From Endocalyx cinctus (Eukaryota; Ascomycota; Sordariomycetes; Amphisphaeriales; Apiosporaceae), in contig BCKC01000001.1 in NCBI GenBank assembly GCA_001600455.1, forward strand, positions 6,889,418-6,953,417: DNA of 64,000 bases. Direction: 5' to 3'. The position numbers and the translations under genes were made by a program. Positions 36,772 to 47,081 of this stretch are shown here, piece by piece. The notes beneath the pieces were generated by a model, which was not told the DNA's origin, made no database searches, and saw nothing but the letters and a program-made list of their open reading frames with translations. Within the stretch, counting starts at the first letter, position 1. The number at the start of each line of letters is the position of its first letter.

Positions 36772-37866
36772 ATGTTCGCTACAGCTCGCGAGGTGGCACA
36801 CACGAGCCGCTTATTCCTTCCATCCCAAGAAATTGGACTTAGGAACTGGCTCATCATAAGCACAACGACAAGCTCTAAAATTTCCAGTCCTAGTAATAGA
36901 ACTCATCGAAACATGTCTACCATGCGCCAGCATCAGCCAGTTGACACGGGTCTCACGAGCTCGGCGACCTTCTTGGTTTTCTCAGCGAAACCGGATGTTG
37001 GATCTACTCGATCCATCCGTCAAGCGCTCTCTAGCATCCCAGACATCACCAAGAACGTATCTATCCGCCATACCAATGCCAACCTGACCTGCGTCGCGGG
37101 TATAGGCAGCTCGGCCTGGGATCGTATCACTTCACGTTCTCGACCGACCGAGCTGCACCCTTTTCCGGAAGTACGCGGGGCCAAGCACACGGCCGTTTCG
37201 ACGGCGGGAGATTTGCTTTTCCATATACGCTCGGACAGGCGAGATATGTGCTTCGAGTTCGAACGGCAGTTGATGGATCAATTAGGAGATGCTGTCAAGC
37301 TCGAGGATCAGACCTCCGGGTTTCGCTACTTTGACGCGCGGGACCTCTTGGGTTTCGTTGACGGTACCGCGAACCCGGTCGGCCCGAAGGCTGTTGAGGA
37401 AGCCGTGCTGGTCGCTCAGACCGACGGTGACGCGGCCGCTACCGCCGGCAGCTACGTTGTAGTTCAAAAATATCTGCATGACTTGAGCGCTTGGAAGGCA
37501 CTCTCGACGGAGCAGCAGGAGGCTGTGATCGGGCGGACCAAGCTAGACAATGTGGAGCTCGACGACGCCGAAGACGGCCAACAGCAGGCCCATAAGACAC
37601 TTGCTACCATCGAAGACGCGTCGGGTACCGAACACGATGTTCTCCGTGACAATATGCCGTTTGGATCTCCGAGCACCGGTGAGTTCGGCACATACTTCAT
37701 CGCGTATTCGCGACATCTCTGGGTGGTGGAGAAGATGATGGAACGGATGTTTATCGGCCACCCACCAGGTCTGCATGATCGCATCCTGGATTTCTCCACC
37801 CCGGTTACGGGAACAACTTTCTTCGCTCCGACATCTAGCACCCTTGAAGCCTTAGGAGATGATTAA
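36772..37866 (+). CDS. DyP-type (YfeX-like) heme peroxidase
   Basis: Single exon of 364 residues. The DyP distal motif GFVDG is at 194-198 (GFVDGTANP), with the catalytic Asp at 197. The proximal heme ligand is probably His274 in QQQAHKTL, followed by the conserved block VLRDNMPFG and YFIAYSRHLWVVEKMM. These match the YfeX/P-class DyP group, shorter than secreted fungal DyPs. Enzymes of the family use hydrogen peroxide to oxidise dyes, porphyrins and phenolics. Two in-frame starts exist: 36772, used here, and 36913 (MSTMRQHQ). The 47 residues between them are basic and Ser/Thr-rich and could be a mitochondrial targeting sequence; they are not a clear secretory signal. The gene is divergent from a GMC oxidoreductase, a possible peroxide source. 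Confidence 0.92.
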   Translation: MFATAREVAHTSRLFLPSQEIGLRNWLIISTTTSSKISSPSNRTHRNMSTMRQHQPVDTGLTSSATFLVFSAKPDVGSTRSIRQALSSIPDITKNVSIRHTNANLTCVAGIGSSAWDRITSRSRPTELHPFPEVRGAKHTAVSTAGDLLFHIRSDRRDMCFEFERQLMDQLGDAVKLEDQTSGFRYFDARDLLGFVDGTANPVGPKAVEEAVLVAQTDGDAAATAGSYVVVQKYLHDLSAWKALSTEQQEAVIGRTKLDNVELDDAEDGQQQAHKTLATIEDASGTEHDVLRDNMPFGSPSTGEFGTYFIAYSRHLWVVEKMMERMFIGHPPGLHDRILDFSTPVTGTTFFAPTSSTLEALGDD

Positions 37867-38064
37867 TAAGTAATAGCATCATGTTCTCATAATTTCGAGA
37901 ACTCTCTTTTTACGCGAGACTTGTTTCTCGGTGCCTTTAATTACCTTGCATGCACGCTAGCAAATTATCTGGAGTCCAGTCATATTCGAGCGTCCTCGTT
38001 TCTGTCAGGGCTTGAAGGAGTATTTGGAGAATACATCTTTCTACTCCTCGAAGAGCATCAGCGC

Positions 38065-38337
38065 TCATGGAGCCGAGAACTTCGTCATGTCAGAAGCATA
38101 ACCTGGGTGTCTAGATAGAGGTTGAAAGGCAATGACATCCTGAAACAGATACTCATATAAAGTCTGGATGGAACCTTGCCACTGGGGCCGATGCAAATCG
38201 AGCACGTCGTTGAAAGTTGATATCTCCTGACCCAGACGAGGTGCTTCCGCGCTTGTTGTATCGTCACGTTGGCTAGAAGCTGAGGAGATTGAAGCCTGTA
38301 GAGTAACACATATACAAAACAAACATGCTAATCTCAT
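38065..38337 (-). CDS. Putative small secreted protein, 90 residues
   Basis: Single open frame from ATG at 38337. Residues 1-19 form a convincing signal peptide (MRLACLFCICVTLQASISS). The mature part is hydrophilic with an aromatic helix-like segment (RPQWQGSIQTLYEYLFQDVI) and the end SRHPGYASDMTKFSAP. No Cys remains in the mature part. I recognise no family. It sits convergent to the DyP gene, only about 200 bases away, so it could also be a chance frame in its 3' flank; the signal peptide argues for a gene. Confidence 0.45.
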   Translation of the reverse strand: MRLACLFCICVTLQASISSASSQRDDTTSAEAPRLGQEISTFNDVLDLHRPQWQGSIQTLYEYLFQDVIAFQPLSRHPGYASDMTKFSAP

Positions 38338-39104
38338 ACGCTCTCTGTCCTCAAGACCATTCGTTCGCTGGACATCTCTCTTGTGTGGACATCTCTCTTG
38401 TGTTCGTAGAGATCCGTCTGAATAGATAAAAAAGCCTCTTGAACTGATATGTACTGGTTTAGCCCGTGATTATAAGTCTCGGGGGAGTGGATCATAAAAG
38501 TACGCATGTCTTGCATAAATGACAGAAGCCAGACACATCAAGCTTTATATAGGTTCTCTTCCTGGCCTAGAACGGACCATTATACCACGTCAATCTAGCG
38601 CCCCAACAATTATTTTCCAGATTAGAACCTGAGCAACCTGCTGCTTTAACGTAGGGCCTCAGTGAGCAAATTGAGCTGATAAGAAATTACTATTTGAAAG
38701 GTACTTTTACTTACACTTTGTAGTTTGCAATTCTTTTAGCAGTGAGAAACATACTTAAGAGACTATATTTTGACGTCGTTAAACCAATAAGTTTACGTAA
38801 GACGTCATCATCACTTTTATTTTAAGAATTACTATTTTGATGTTTTTGTTCTCTTATCTTTTCGAATGATTCTGTTGAACAGAATCATTCTTACTTACAT
38901 ACATCCATTAACATCAACCTTATACTCGCTATTCGTAATAATGATTACGTACAGATTTTACCCAATACTGGTTATCAGGTCCTATATATCACAGGTTGAA
39001 TTTGCTTTCAGGGTAATGGCAACGTGTGCCATCTCATTACTATATACTCAATACTTTCCCATCCATGAAATTCCGTCCCAGTAAGTAAATACTCCTCTTC
39101 CAGA
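38338..39104. other. Intergenic region with a perfect palindrome
   Basis: AT-rich region with no gene. It includes the 27-base perfect inverted repeat at 38864-38890. Confidence 0.55.
38864..38890. repeat. 27-base perfect palindrome
   Basis: Two 13-base arms (GAATGATTCTGTT and its exact complement) around a single central G. It could form a cruciform or hairpin, or be a regulatory or excision footprint; function unknown. Confidence 0.9.
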
Positions 39105-40101
39105 TTAAACAGCATCAGTTCGGAGAAAATTACCCGCCAGCTCCATAAATCGCTCCCGGTCCTCGAAATGGGAAAAGTGGCTAGAATTCTCGAGTGTCAC
39201 CCACTTCACTTTGGGTATGTGATCGAACCATGGCTTGACAGACTCATCCGTTGCCTCATCATATTTTCCATTCAGTAGAAGCGTCTCTGCCTCAAATTTA
39301 TGTGCATCTTTCCACCCCTCCCAGTCTTTGAAAGAGCCAACGATAATGAATTCCGACGGTCCTTGCCTTTTTTAACACGAGCGGAAATGTTAGAAATTAT
39401 TAACGTAAGAATAGGCTAGTTATATTTACTTACATGGTTAGATAGACGGTGGGGTCATCTTTAAGGTGGACGAAAGCACGCATAGCGTCGTCGGGGTACG
39501 GATCAAGTCGACAAACGTGTCGCGCGTAAAAAACCTTAGCCGCGTTTTCGAATTCCTCGCTCTCGTGGTCGCCGCGCTTATCGCATTCCGTGAGGGTCGT
39601 CCGGGCTGGTTCCGGCAGGGCCGCGAGCAACTCTCTAGCCCCCTTGGCGAAGAGCGGCATGCTCGCTGGGGCGCTGGCTAAGATGATTTTCTTGAGCCCC
39701 CGCGGACGGAGGGCGGCGTACGAGCCCGCGAGCATGCCGCCCCAGCTCTGGCCGATGAGGTAGAAGCCCCGGGCGCGCAGTTGCAGGTGGTCCACCAGGT
39801 TGTCGAGGTCGCGGATGAACAGGTCGAAGGTCCAAAAGGTGGTATCGCCGAGCTTTTCCCGCAGGTGCGTCGACCGACCGCAGCCGATCTGGTCGTAGAA
39901 GACGAGCGGGATGCCGTACTTTGTGTAGATGTCAATGAGAGGAGAAAGATACTCGTGGCCGGCGCCGGGTCCTCCGTGGAGAGCCACGAGAGCCGGGCCC
40001 GACTCCAGGTTACCGTATATTTTGTACCACGTCTTGCACGGCTTGCCGGCACCGGGGGCATCAAAGGCTACTTCGCCTTCTTGGTAAGGAGGTGAAGCCA
40101 T
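39105..40101 (-). CDS. Proline iminopeptidase / L-amino-acid amidase-like alpha/beta hydrolase
   Basis: Two exons, 40101-39434 and 39366-39105, join in phase into 309 residues; the join restores TVYLTMQGPSEFIIVGS. The oxyanion motif HGGPG is at 42-46, the strand FYDQIGCGRS follows, and the nucleophile elbow GQSWGG places the catalytic Ser at 119. The Asp is in NGKYDEAT and the His in NSSHFSHFED near the C terminus. The length and HGGPG plus GQSWGG pattern fit peptidase family S33, which releases N-terminal proline or hydrolyses small amides. No signal peptide is seen, so it is probably intracellular. All triad residues are present. Confidence 0.93.
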
Positions 40102-40325
40102 GGCAATCTTAGAGGGTTCGTGGAAAGGTGTAAGGCTACCGGATGTAAAAAAGAACGGGTGGGAGATATTATCGCTTCGGAAGGTGTTGGGACATGGGGA
40201 ATTTAAAGCTTACATACAAGTTTACATGATCTAATAGCAGAAATCCTAGAACTGTTAAGCCCCGCGGCCCGAGTGGGCAGGTGGGCAGGGTGGGGTAAGG
40301 AGGGGCAGGGATAGCAACGTACCAT

Positions 40326-40406
40326 GCAGGCTGCGACCAAAATGGTTTGCGCATTGGTGGCTGTTGGTGCACCTGTTATGCGCGGACCATTTTGATCACG
40401 GCCTGC
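40326..40406. repeat. MITE-like inverted repeat, 81 bp (family 2, copy 1)
   Basis: Left arm 40326-40354 and right arm 40378-40406 are inverted copies with 24 of 29 positions identical; all five differences are transitions. The inner right end contains TTGGTGCACCTGTTATGC, which recurs in the element at 47082-47366. Confidence 0.8.
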
Positions 40407-40889
40407 CATGCAGTACCGTCTTTTGGATCGTCTGCTGATTCATAGTACCATACTGTATTCTCTAATCTTATTAGGACGGCTTTACACATAGTATGTACGG
40501 CGTAGGTACGTAGTTGAGCAGTACCATGCATAACCAACAAGGGCAAATATGAGGTGTTATTTCCAATGGGATTCGGTGAGAACATAGCAAGTACACCGTA
40601 TCCTACCCAACCAGAAAAAGGGCCGTATAATCAACAGTAAAATATATCACATCTGACGAATTTATTCGTCTACTCCGACTCCGACGTCGTATTGAAATCC
40701 TACGCTTCTTTTATTTCCGTGACATGAATTTGTCGCCACCTTTGATTACCTATCTTTTATAACTGACCGAAGCAGTTACAAGGCTGGAATCGCGGACTAC
40801 TTACATATTGATTGGCGGTTGAAGGCTACCTTGTTTACCAAACTCTCTTTTAGGCAGTAGAGACTTTTTTTTTTTCTTTTTCATCTTAA

Positions 40890-41036
40890 TGCCTGAGTTT
40901 ACGAAGGGTCTTCTACACGCCTCTACGGAACCATCTTTAAAAACCCCTGTCGTTTTCTTATCTTATCTTTTCCGTGTAACACAGTAAAAGTTGTAAACTC
41001 AGCACGTTCTGTGGGCTGCAAGCTCACCTCCCGTTA
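40890..41036 (-). repeat. Dispersed ~145 bp repeat, copy B (inverted)
   Basis: Reverse-complement partner of 15355-15499. The inner 110-base unit (40893-41002) is bounded by a perfect 10-base inverted repeat CTGAGTTTAC/GTAAACTCAG. Homology continues another ~33 bases beyond the right arm, so the mobile unit may be larger than the inner one. Confidence 0.85.
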
Positions 41037-41185
41037 TAATTTTATTTATTCGAAGATTGATTCTTAATCTTTAAAGGTGCAGGTAAGAAAAAAAAGTAAG
41101 GTGTAGGTAGTTATACTCATAAAAAGTGGAGGCATTCTGCAAGTATTTGGGGGCTAATTTGACTTGTCCTTTCTGTCTTGATATT

Positions 41186-42223
41186 CTACACGCTGGCTCT
41201 CTCCGGGTCGTAGGGTCCTCGAATATATTTGTACTCTCCTGGGACAAGCGCCCTCTCTCTTGCCCACTTATCCAAGCTATCCCAGCGGGTGCAAGTGGTC
41301 AATGATTTTGACTCGATATTTCTGCTCGGACTATGCAGCTTGTAATCCCACTCCGACGTGTAAACCCCCGTGTTGGCGTGACACATCAAAGCTTGACGAA
41401 TAATATCGATACAATGATCTGATCATGAAACTACTCAGTACTTGGAACATTTCTTATCAAATTCTAGACAATGAGAGCATCAATGGCAATAGAAAGAATA
41501 CAACTTACGGGAGTGTTCTTTCGAGAACCCTTCTAGATGTTTTGCGTCTGCAAGACGTGGTCCGTAATAGCCCCAATCAATTATACGACGCAGATTGTTC
41601 AAGCAGTGTAAATGATGGTACACACCCAGAACTCCGACGTAGTCGTAGTCAGTTTCCTGACTCCCGCCAGTTACCTGCACTCTGTTCGACTTGTTTTCGT
41701 TCAGCAGACTCATCTCGTCACTCGTGATTCTGATATTCAGAGCTTTGTTTATCTTATTTTAGTATGTATCCGTCTGCATTGTTCGCATATGGTGAGTTGT
41801 CGCCAGGATCTGCTTACCATATAGCAAGTCGGCCCAAGTCTCGTCTAGCTCGTCGGATGGTTCCTTATTCCAAGGCTCCAGAAGCGGAAACCATTCGGTC
41901 CTCTCTTCGCGCTGTATAGCATGTTCCGGAACGACTATCCTATTGTCAGCATCTTATCACTGTAACTATATTATTTATATCGGGGTCGTATCACCAATAT
42001 AACCAAAGTTGCCGGTACCGCTTTGCTTGCAGGAACACTCGGGGTGACTCGGGAATGTCACTCGAATGGAAATATACCCAACAATTAACACAAGAAAAAA
42101 AAGTAGAAAGTTCTTTAATGAGCAGGCGACCGATACGTGCCTGTCATTACACTCCCCCGACCTTTGATGATGTTCATATTTAGGTAGGAGGTTTTGAGAT
42201 TGCTCTGAAATCTGGTCTTCCAT
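41186..42223 (-). CDS. UstYa-like (DUF3328) protein
   Basis: Four exons, 42223-41995, 41952-41818, 41742-41509 and 41418-41186, join in phase into about 276 residues. One membrane helix near the N terminus (about 39-56, FLLFFLVLIVGYISI) gives a type II topology. Two HxxHC motifs typical of the family are visible: HHLHC at about 164-168, and HSHHC at about 198-202, the latter created by the exon 3-4 join, followed by IDIIRQALMCHANTG. Family members oxidise or cyclise peptides in fungal RiPP pathways (ustiloxin, phomopsin, asperipin) and act in some other metabolite pathways. The exon 1 end is uncertain: 41995 leaves a 42-base intron, while 42004 leaves 51 bases and 273 residues. The gene is divergent from the tiny secreted protein at 43094. 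Confidence 0.88.
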
Positions 42224-43093
42224 TGATCCTGCCACAAGAAAATTCGGTATCTGGGGAAAAATGATGAGAAAGAATGATAGAAAATCGGGGGATATGTTTA
42301 TTACGGGATTTTGGTCTGGAAGAATAAGACTGTAGCCAGTAAATTCGGATGAGGTGCATTTCGAGTGAAAGTATCAGATAATTACCTAGATGAATTTTGT
42401 GATGAGTTGTTCCTGTCAACCATGTCCTAAACGCCTTGCATAGAGTACCCACAGTACAATCTAGGTCCGCAGGATTCGTATCTGCGAGTAACGCCGTAGA
42501 GAAGGAAGATGGCGCTAAATTGTTCAAGTTGGTACCGCAGCTATCTCTATCGTGGTTCCCAAGTTAGGGATGCAACATGGAGGATAAATATAACCGCGCA
42601 CTTGCATATGGTGATTGATTGATAGGAAACCCGGTAGGGATATCCTTAGCAACTGACTTGCCAAGGAGAAGGGTTGTGATATATAAAAATTGAAATAACC
42701 AATTATCTGGGACATTTGAAAATTATAAGCCGGGAGGCCTGATTTGAGATGTGACTCATTAATCAAAAGTATCTTTTCCGTACCAAGGAACCTCAGGGGG
42801 CTTCGGTGATGATCAATGATTGTAAAAGTCTTTTCAGTTGAAGAGAAAAGTAATATGGCTGGTTGCTAGAGCGGTCATGCTGACCGAAACTAGACGAACC
42901 AACACATCTTCATGCGAAGTGTTATGGTTTGGTATACGTAATATAGGATTTTGTTCTCAAATGGAAGAGTGGTGACTCAAGGATAAAAGGCAGCCAGAGT
43001 CCTGTCGATTTTTCCAAAAAAAAAGTTCTCCAATTTAACAGTACCAGACCATCACCATCAATAACTTCTTCTTTCCGCCCCCACAACTCTAAA
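42224..43093. promoter_or_regulatory. Divergent promoter between UstYa-like and small secreted protein genes
   Basis: 870 bases between two outward-facing starts, with no credible gene inside. A CT-rich leader with A/C-rich steps directly precedes the ATG at 43094. A short tRNA-like hairpin around 42866-42886 lacks the other tRNA parts. Confidence 0.5.
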
Positions 43094-43381
43094 ATGCATT
43101 TTTTCATCTCCGTCGTCACTTTTCTGGGCTCGGTTGCGCTAGCCATGCCTGTCGGTAGGTTTACTTTTCCTGTCTACCAATATGAAAATTATCGATGTAA
43201 TCAAGCTTACACTTAAATACCATCAGGTAACGATGTTGTCTTCAAAGACGCCGAGGTCGTGGATGCTCGATGTAAGTATCAGCAAGATCACTTGATTCAC
43301 ACGTGTGAAATTCACCTAGCGTGGAGGTTGACACTGAGAAATAGCAATGGAGGCTGGCAATATTGTCTCCTAGGACGCTGA
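43094..43381 (+). CDS. Tiny secreted protein, possible RiPP-like precursor
   Basis: Three exons, 43094-43154, 43227-43271 and 43320-43381, join in phase into 55 residues; both introns have consensus ends (GTAGGT..CATCAG and GTAAGT..CCTAG). Residues 1-17 are a classic signal peptide (MHFFISVVTFLGSVALA). The mature part is short: an acidic segment (NDVVFKDAEVVDAR) and a C-terminal SWRLTLRNSNGGWQYCLLGR with two Trp, one Tyr and one Cys. Intron 2 is 48 bases long and has no stop, so if retained the protein is 71 residues with two more Cys. No Kex2 KR sites or repeated core are seen, unlike known dikaritin precursors. The position opposite a UstYa-like gene suggests a substrate relationship, but this is inference; a small effector-like protein is an equal alternative. 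Confidence 0.65.
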
Positions 43382-44344
43382 GACTATGGACGAGTAATTA
43401 GGGAGCTGCTGGCAAGATTACCTAGTGTTGAGATGCATGTATCGCCTTGGGATTTGTCTACTGCCCTCACATTCTCATGGTCATCGGGACATTGCTGGAT
43501 CGGATTTGATTTTTCGTTTCTTGAGGCGGATTAATGTCGAAACATAGTTTCTAATTGATACACCTCTTACCTTACGTTCGTTGGAGGTCAAGCAGAATGT
43601 ACCTACTCTCATCCTTGTTAAGAACCTGATCCGTTTGTCATAGTGGGTACGAGAGTGATATATTACTGGGTTCGTAACATAGTAGCTACCCTGACTTTAT
43701 AGTTATTGGGCGGGCAGGGAGGTGGATAGGGCATTTTTGTCGCTATCAGTTACTAATTGAGTATGTCGTGCGGCTGTTGGAAGTAAACGTACAAAAATGA
43801 TGTTACGTGAATGCTTTTTCTTGGAATGAAAAGGGGAAGTGGGGCGGGATTGAGCGGGCGGATGCCGGGGTAGAATGCATCCGTATTAACCATATCTTCC
43901 TTTGTACAGGTTAAGGGTGAATATATCGGTTGCCGATTTTCAATGGCTGTTGGTTTTATGCTGCATATACATATACAGGTATCGAACACCTCTACGGAGT
44001 ACTCTAGAATGGCAATTTGGAATAGATAAAAGACCCTGTCAGGGTGGAGCAAAGACGCGCCCTGGTGTAATGTGACGGAATAAAATGCAGTTATTCGTGG
44101 CTTTCAGAAGCCCATGTACGATATATTACACTATAACCATAGGTGTATGTACAATCCACCACTATCTCTCCCGCTTTTTCCACTAAATCTCGCACCAACA
44201 TCGGTTCGCTTTATCCACTGGTTTTATTCTAATTACTTACATGTAGATGTCCATGAGCGTTGGAATCATCGCTATTGGCGTTCTTCAAACAATGATTCCT
44301 AATTGATTTCGCGTGAACGACGCAGATCATAATTATCTACATAC
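43382..44344. other. Intergenic region, no gene seen
   Basis: 3' flanks of the small secreted protein gene and of the permease gene. Open frames here are short and without coding character. Confidence 0.55.
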
Positions 44345-46182
44345 TCAAACTTCCTTGACTGGGCCCTTGAAGTAGTATTTGGCCCGGATAACGTACCAAA
44401 AGATGCTGAAAATGACCACTCCACTGAACACAACGACACTCCAATTGAATCCCTCCGCAGTAGTCGGCGTCGTCTGGGGCCAGAAGGACCAGAAGAGCAA
44501 GAAGACACTGTAAATGAGGGAGAATATGTTGTTTAAAGCCCCAAACGGTTCTGGAAGTCTCCAAGGTCCCCACGTAAGTTGTCCAGATGCCATGTGGTCG
44601 GTGTGCGTGTTGTGTGGCTTAATCGCGCCAGTAACGCGACGCCATAGCAATAAGCCAATGCACAAGGTATAGGAAGAAAATAATGCTGCGATTACGAGCG
44701 AGAGCAAAGCGTTGAGGGCGATTGAGGACCCAAGAACGATGAGCGATAATAAGACAGTCACCACGAGCGTCGTGGCAATAGATACAAGTGGCAAGGAGCT
44801 CTTGTTCAGCTATAATGTAAACCGGTGCATTAGTAATCATGATAGGGAGAATTGATTTACTCTTAGAGTCGGGAGACGACCTACCTTTACTAGATACTTA
44901 GAGAACGGCAGACCGAGATCCCTCGAGAATGACCACATCATTCGAGACGCAGACGCGTAGACGCCGATGCTACTAGCGATGGCTAGAACGAGAACGATCC
45001 CAGCTAGTAGACCTGCACCGGTCACTGACTTGACAGCTGAGTAGAAAATTTCGAGGAATGGATAGAATAGGGTGTCTGCAGCCTCCAGCGCTGCCGTCAC
45101 ATCACCGAGACAGAACATCAAGGCGATGACCATAGCAAATGCAAGTACACCATTAATCAAGATGGTGTAAAGCAGGGCTTGGGGAACAACCATGGCAGCA
45201 GACTAATGTGAAATCCCAAATTAGTTTATATATGGGGGAAATTTGTGAAAGGATGTTGTATAAACTTGAAAACTTACCTGAATTTCTTCAGACATGTGTA
45301 CTGCACAATCAGCGCCTAGCAGTGAACTTGAGATAACCGGAAACCCGACAAGAAAGCTCAAGCCTTGAGAAGACCACCCTCCTTCGTTAAAGAAAGTGGT
45401 GAATACTTCTGACGGCGTGCTGTGAGGTGCAAAATAGACCAACGGAATAAGGACCCCAAAGAACCCAGCTAGGTGAAGAATCAAGATAAGACTCTCGCAC
45501 TTTGCAAGCAAACGACTCGTTGTTGAGTTCAGTAGTACGGCAAATAATGTCACGGCCCAAATGATCAGCACAGTATGCCAAGAGAGAGGTACATATTCCG
45601 GTCTGGACAGGACAATAATACCCTGAAGTAGGGTCGCCACGATGTAGCTGACAGATACAGCGAGGGCCTGCCACGCTAGTGTAGTGAGCCACCCAGTTAC
45701 ATACGACAGGAAGACTCTACACGAAGCCGGTGCCATTATAGCTACCCAATGATCTATGTAAGATGTCAATCAGTAGGCCATTGACAAGTGTCACCATTCT
45801 CTCTGTCTTTGTCTATACTTGTAGAAAAAGGGGACTTACATTGTCCCCCGGACGTGGGAGCCATCGAGGCTAGTTCTCCCAGAGATGTGTATACCGATAT
45901 AGTGCCTATCCAACTGATCAAGAATCCCCAGATAACTCCGGCAGGACCGCCATTGAGCAGACCGGAAATCGAAGTGACGAGAATACCCTCCCAAGAAAGC
46001 AAGGCAGAGCAGGAGAGACCGAGGATGGACATGAAACCAAAAGCTCGGGTGAGCAGTGGTCGCTTGCCCAAGCGTTCGAGGTACGCATCGTCGTCAAGAG
46101 AGCGCTTCTGATCCGGTGACTGTTTCTTGGAAGAAAACAATCCATCTTTGTGACCAGCGATACTCATCTCGATATCATGCAT
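44345..46182 (-). CDS. Amino-acid/GABA/choline-type permease (APC superfamily)
   Basis: Four exons, 46182-45840, 45753-45278, 45202-44885 and 44809-44345, join in phase into 533 residues. The N-terminal cytosolic part carries the conserved lead LGKRPLLTRAFGFMSILGLS. About twelve hydrophobic segments follow, including GPAGVIWGFLISWIG, the family marker SLGELASMAPTSGGQYHWVA (completed by the exon 1-2 join), and GADCAVHMSEEIQSAAMVVP (exon 2-3 join). The loop SASRMMWSFSRDLGLPFSKY before the last membrane spans is also typical. This fits the fungal Uga4/Hnm1-type amino-acid/choline transporter family at the plasma or vacuolar membrane. Substrate cannot be read. No defects are seen. Confidence 0.93.
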
Positions 46183-46897
46183 GCTTTCGTCTTATTTGCG
46201 TGAATTCACCGTTCAAAGGTACCGGAACTCGTTGACGGTTAACAATTAAGTGGAGAGGATGCGATTACGGATGAAAAATTAACACAGAGGCTGAGAGGAC
46301 CAAAAAAAAAAAAGATCGAGTACTAGCCGGTGAAGCGACAATTGATTCCGAATAGCGGCAGGGATGCGGAAACAAAAAATCAGATTAGTTACTTGAGTGC
46401 TTAAGTAGTCACTTATCAGGGGAATCGAGCTTTGCCAGGGGAGTCAGTCCGGGTAATTAGCACTACACAAGCTTTACCAGGGTAATATCGTCTTTCTCAC
46501 ATGTTCCCATGATTGGAAGGGTAATTCGGAGTTATGCATTTTCAGCATGTACCATGCACGTACAGAACTTTCGGATACCTGAATTGTATTAAAACTACTA
46601 AGTAACCAAATTTTCTTAAGAGAGAGAGAGAGAGAAAAAAAGGGCCTTCGAGTAAGTGGCTATGTACAATGCAGGGTAACATTCGCATAACTGATCCGTT
46701 ACAATTAAGCAAGGCAGCACCGAAGTCTTGTAACCAACTCTCGTAACTGTTGCAGCCAACACGTACACCCATTTCGCGGAATACTTAATTTCTATTGGTA
46801 CGTGCCACGGTGTTGTTTTTTTTGGCAACGCATGGTGGGGTAGCATCGGTAGGGGTAAATCCCAGGATGCACGGTGTTTACAGCCAACACCTATACT

Positions 46898-47040
46898 TAT
46901 TCAGGGGTCAGGAATGTTAGCACGAGACTTACTGCAGCCACCAGCGAGAGCTTCATAGTATATTTCTCTCTCATATTTTCTCAAGCTGTCTTATGGGTGG
47001 TTGTAGCAAGTCTCGCGCTAACATTCCTGACTCCTGAATA
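46898..47040. repeat. MITE, 143 bp with 45-base terminal inverted repeats
   Basis: Arms 46898-46942 and 46996-47040 are inverted copies matching at 40 of 45 positions; all five differences are G/A-type transitions. The ends read TATTCAGG..CCTGAATA, compatible with insertion at a TA dinucleotide as for Tc1/mariner-derived MITEs. There is no coding capacity. Confidence 0.88.
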
Positions 47041-47081
47041 GGTATACATGAAATTAGGAATCCATGTCCGGATTACACCGA

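Larger units (their letters stand above)
40102..41185. other. Intergenic region with two repeat elements
   Basis: Promoter side of the aminopeptidase gene, then two small mobile-element-like repeats (40326-40406 and 40890-41036). No gene is seen. Confidence 0.6.

Noticed and set aside
42180..42527. 115-codon frame upstream of the UstYa-like gene as an extra 5' exon
   Set aside because: It overlaps the start of exon 1 in another frame and adds nothing family-like; the ATG at 42223 gives the expected short tail before the membrane helix.
42848..42905. tRNA-like hairpin (GAGCGGTCATGCTGACCGAA)
   Set aside because: Looks like an anticodon arm but lacks an acceptor stem, a proper D-arm and a T-loop (GTTCRANYC).
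42922..43146. 74-codon minus-strand frame
   Set aside because: Antisense to the leader and first exon of the tiny secreted protein, which has a signal peptide and consensus introns.
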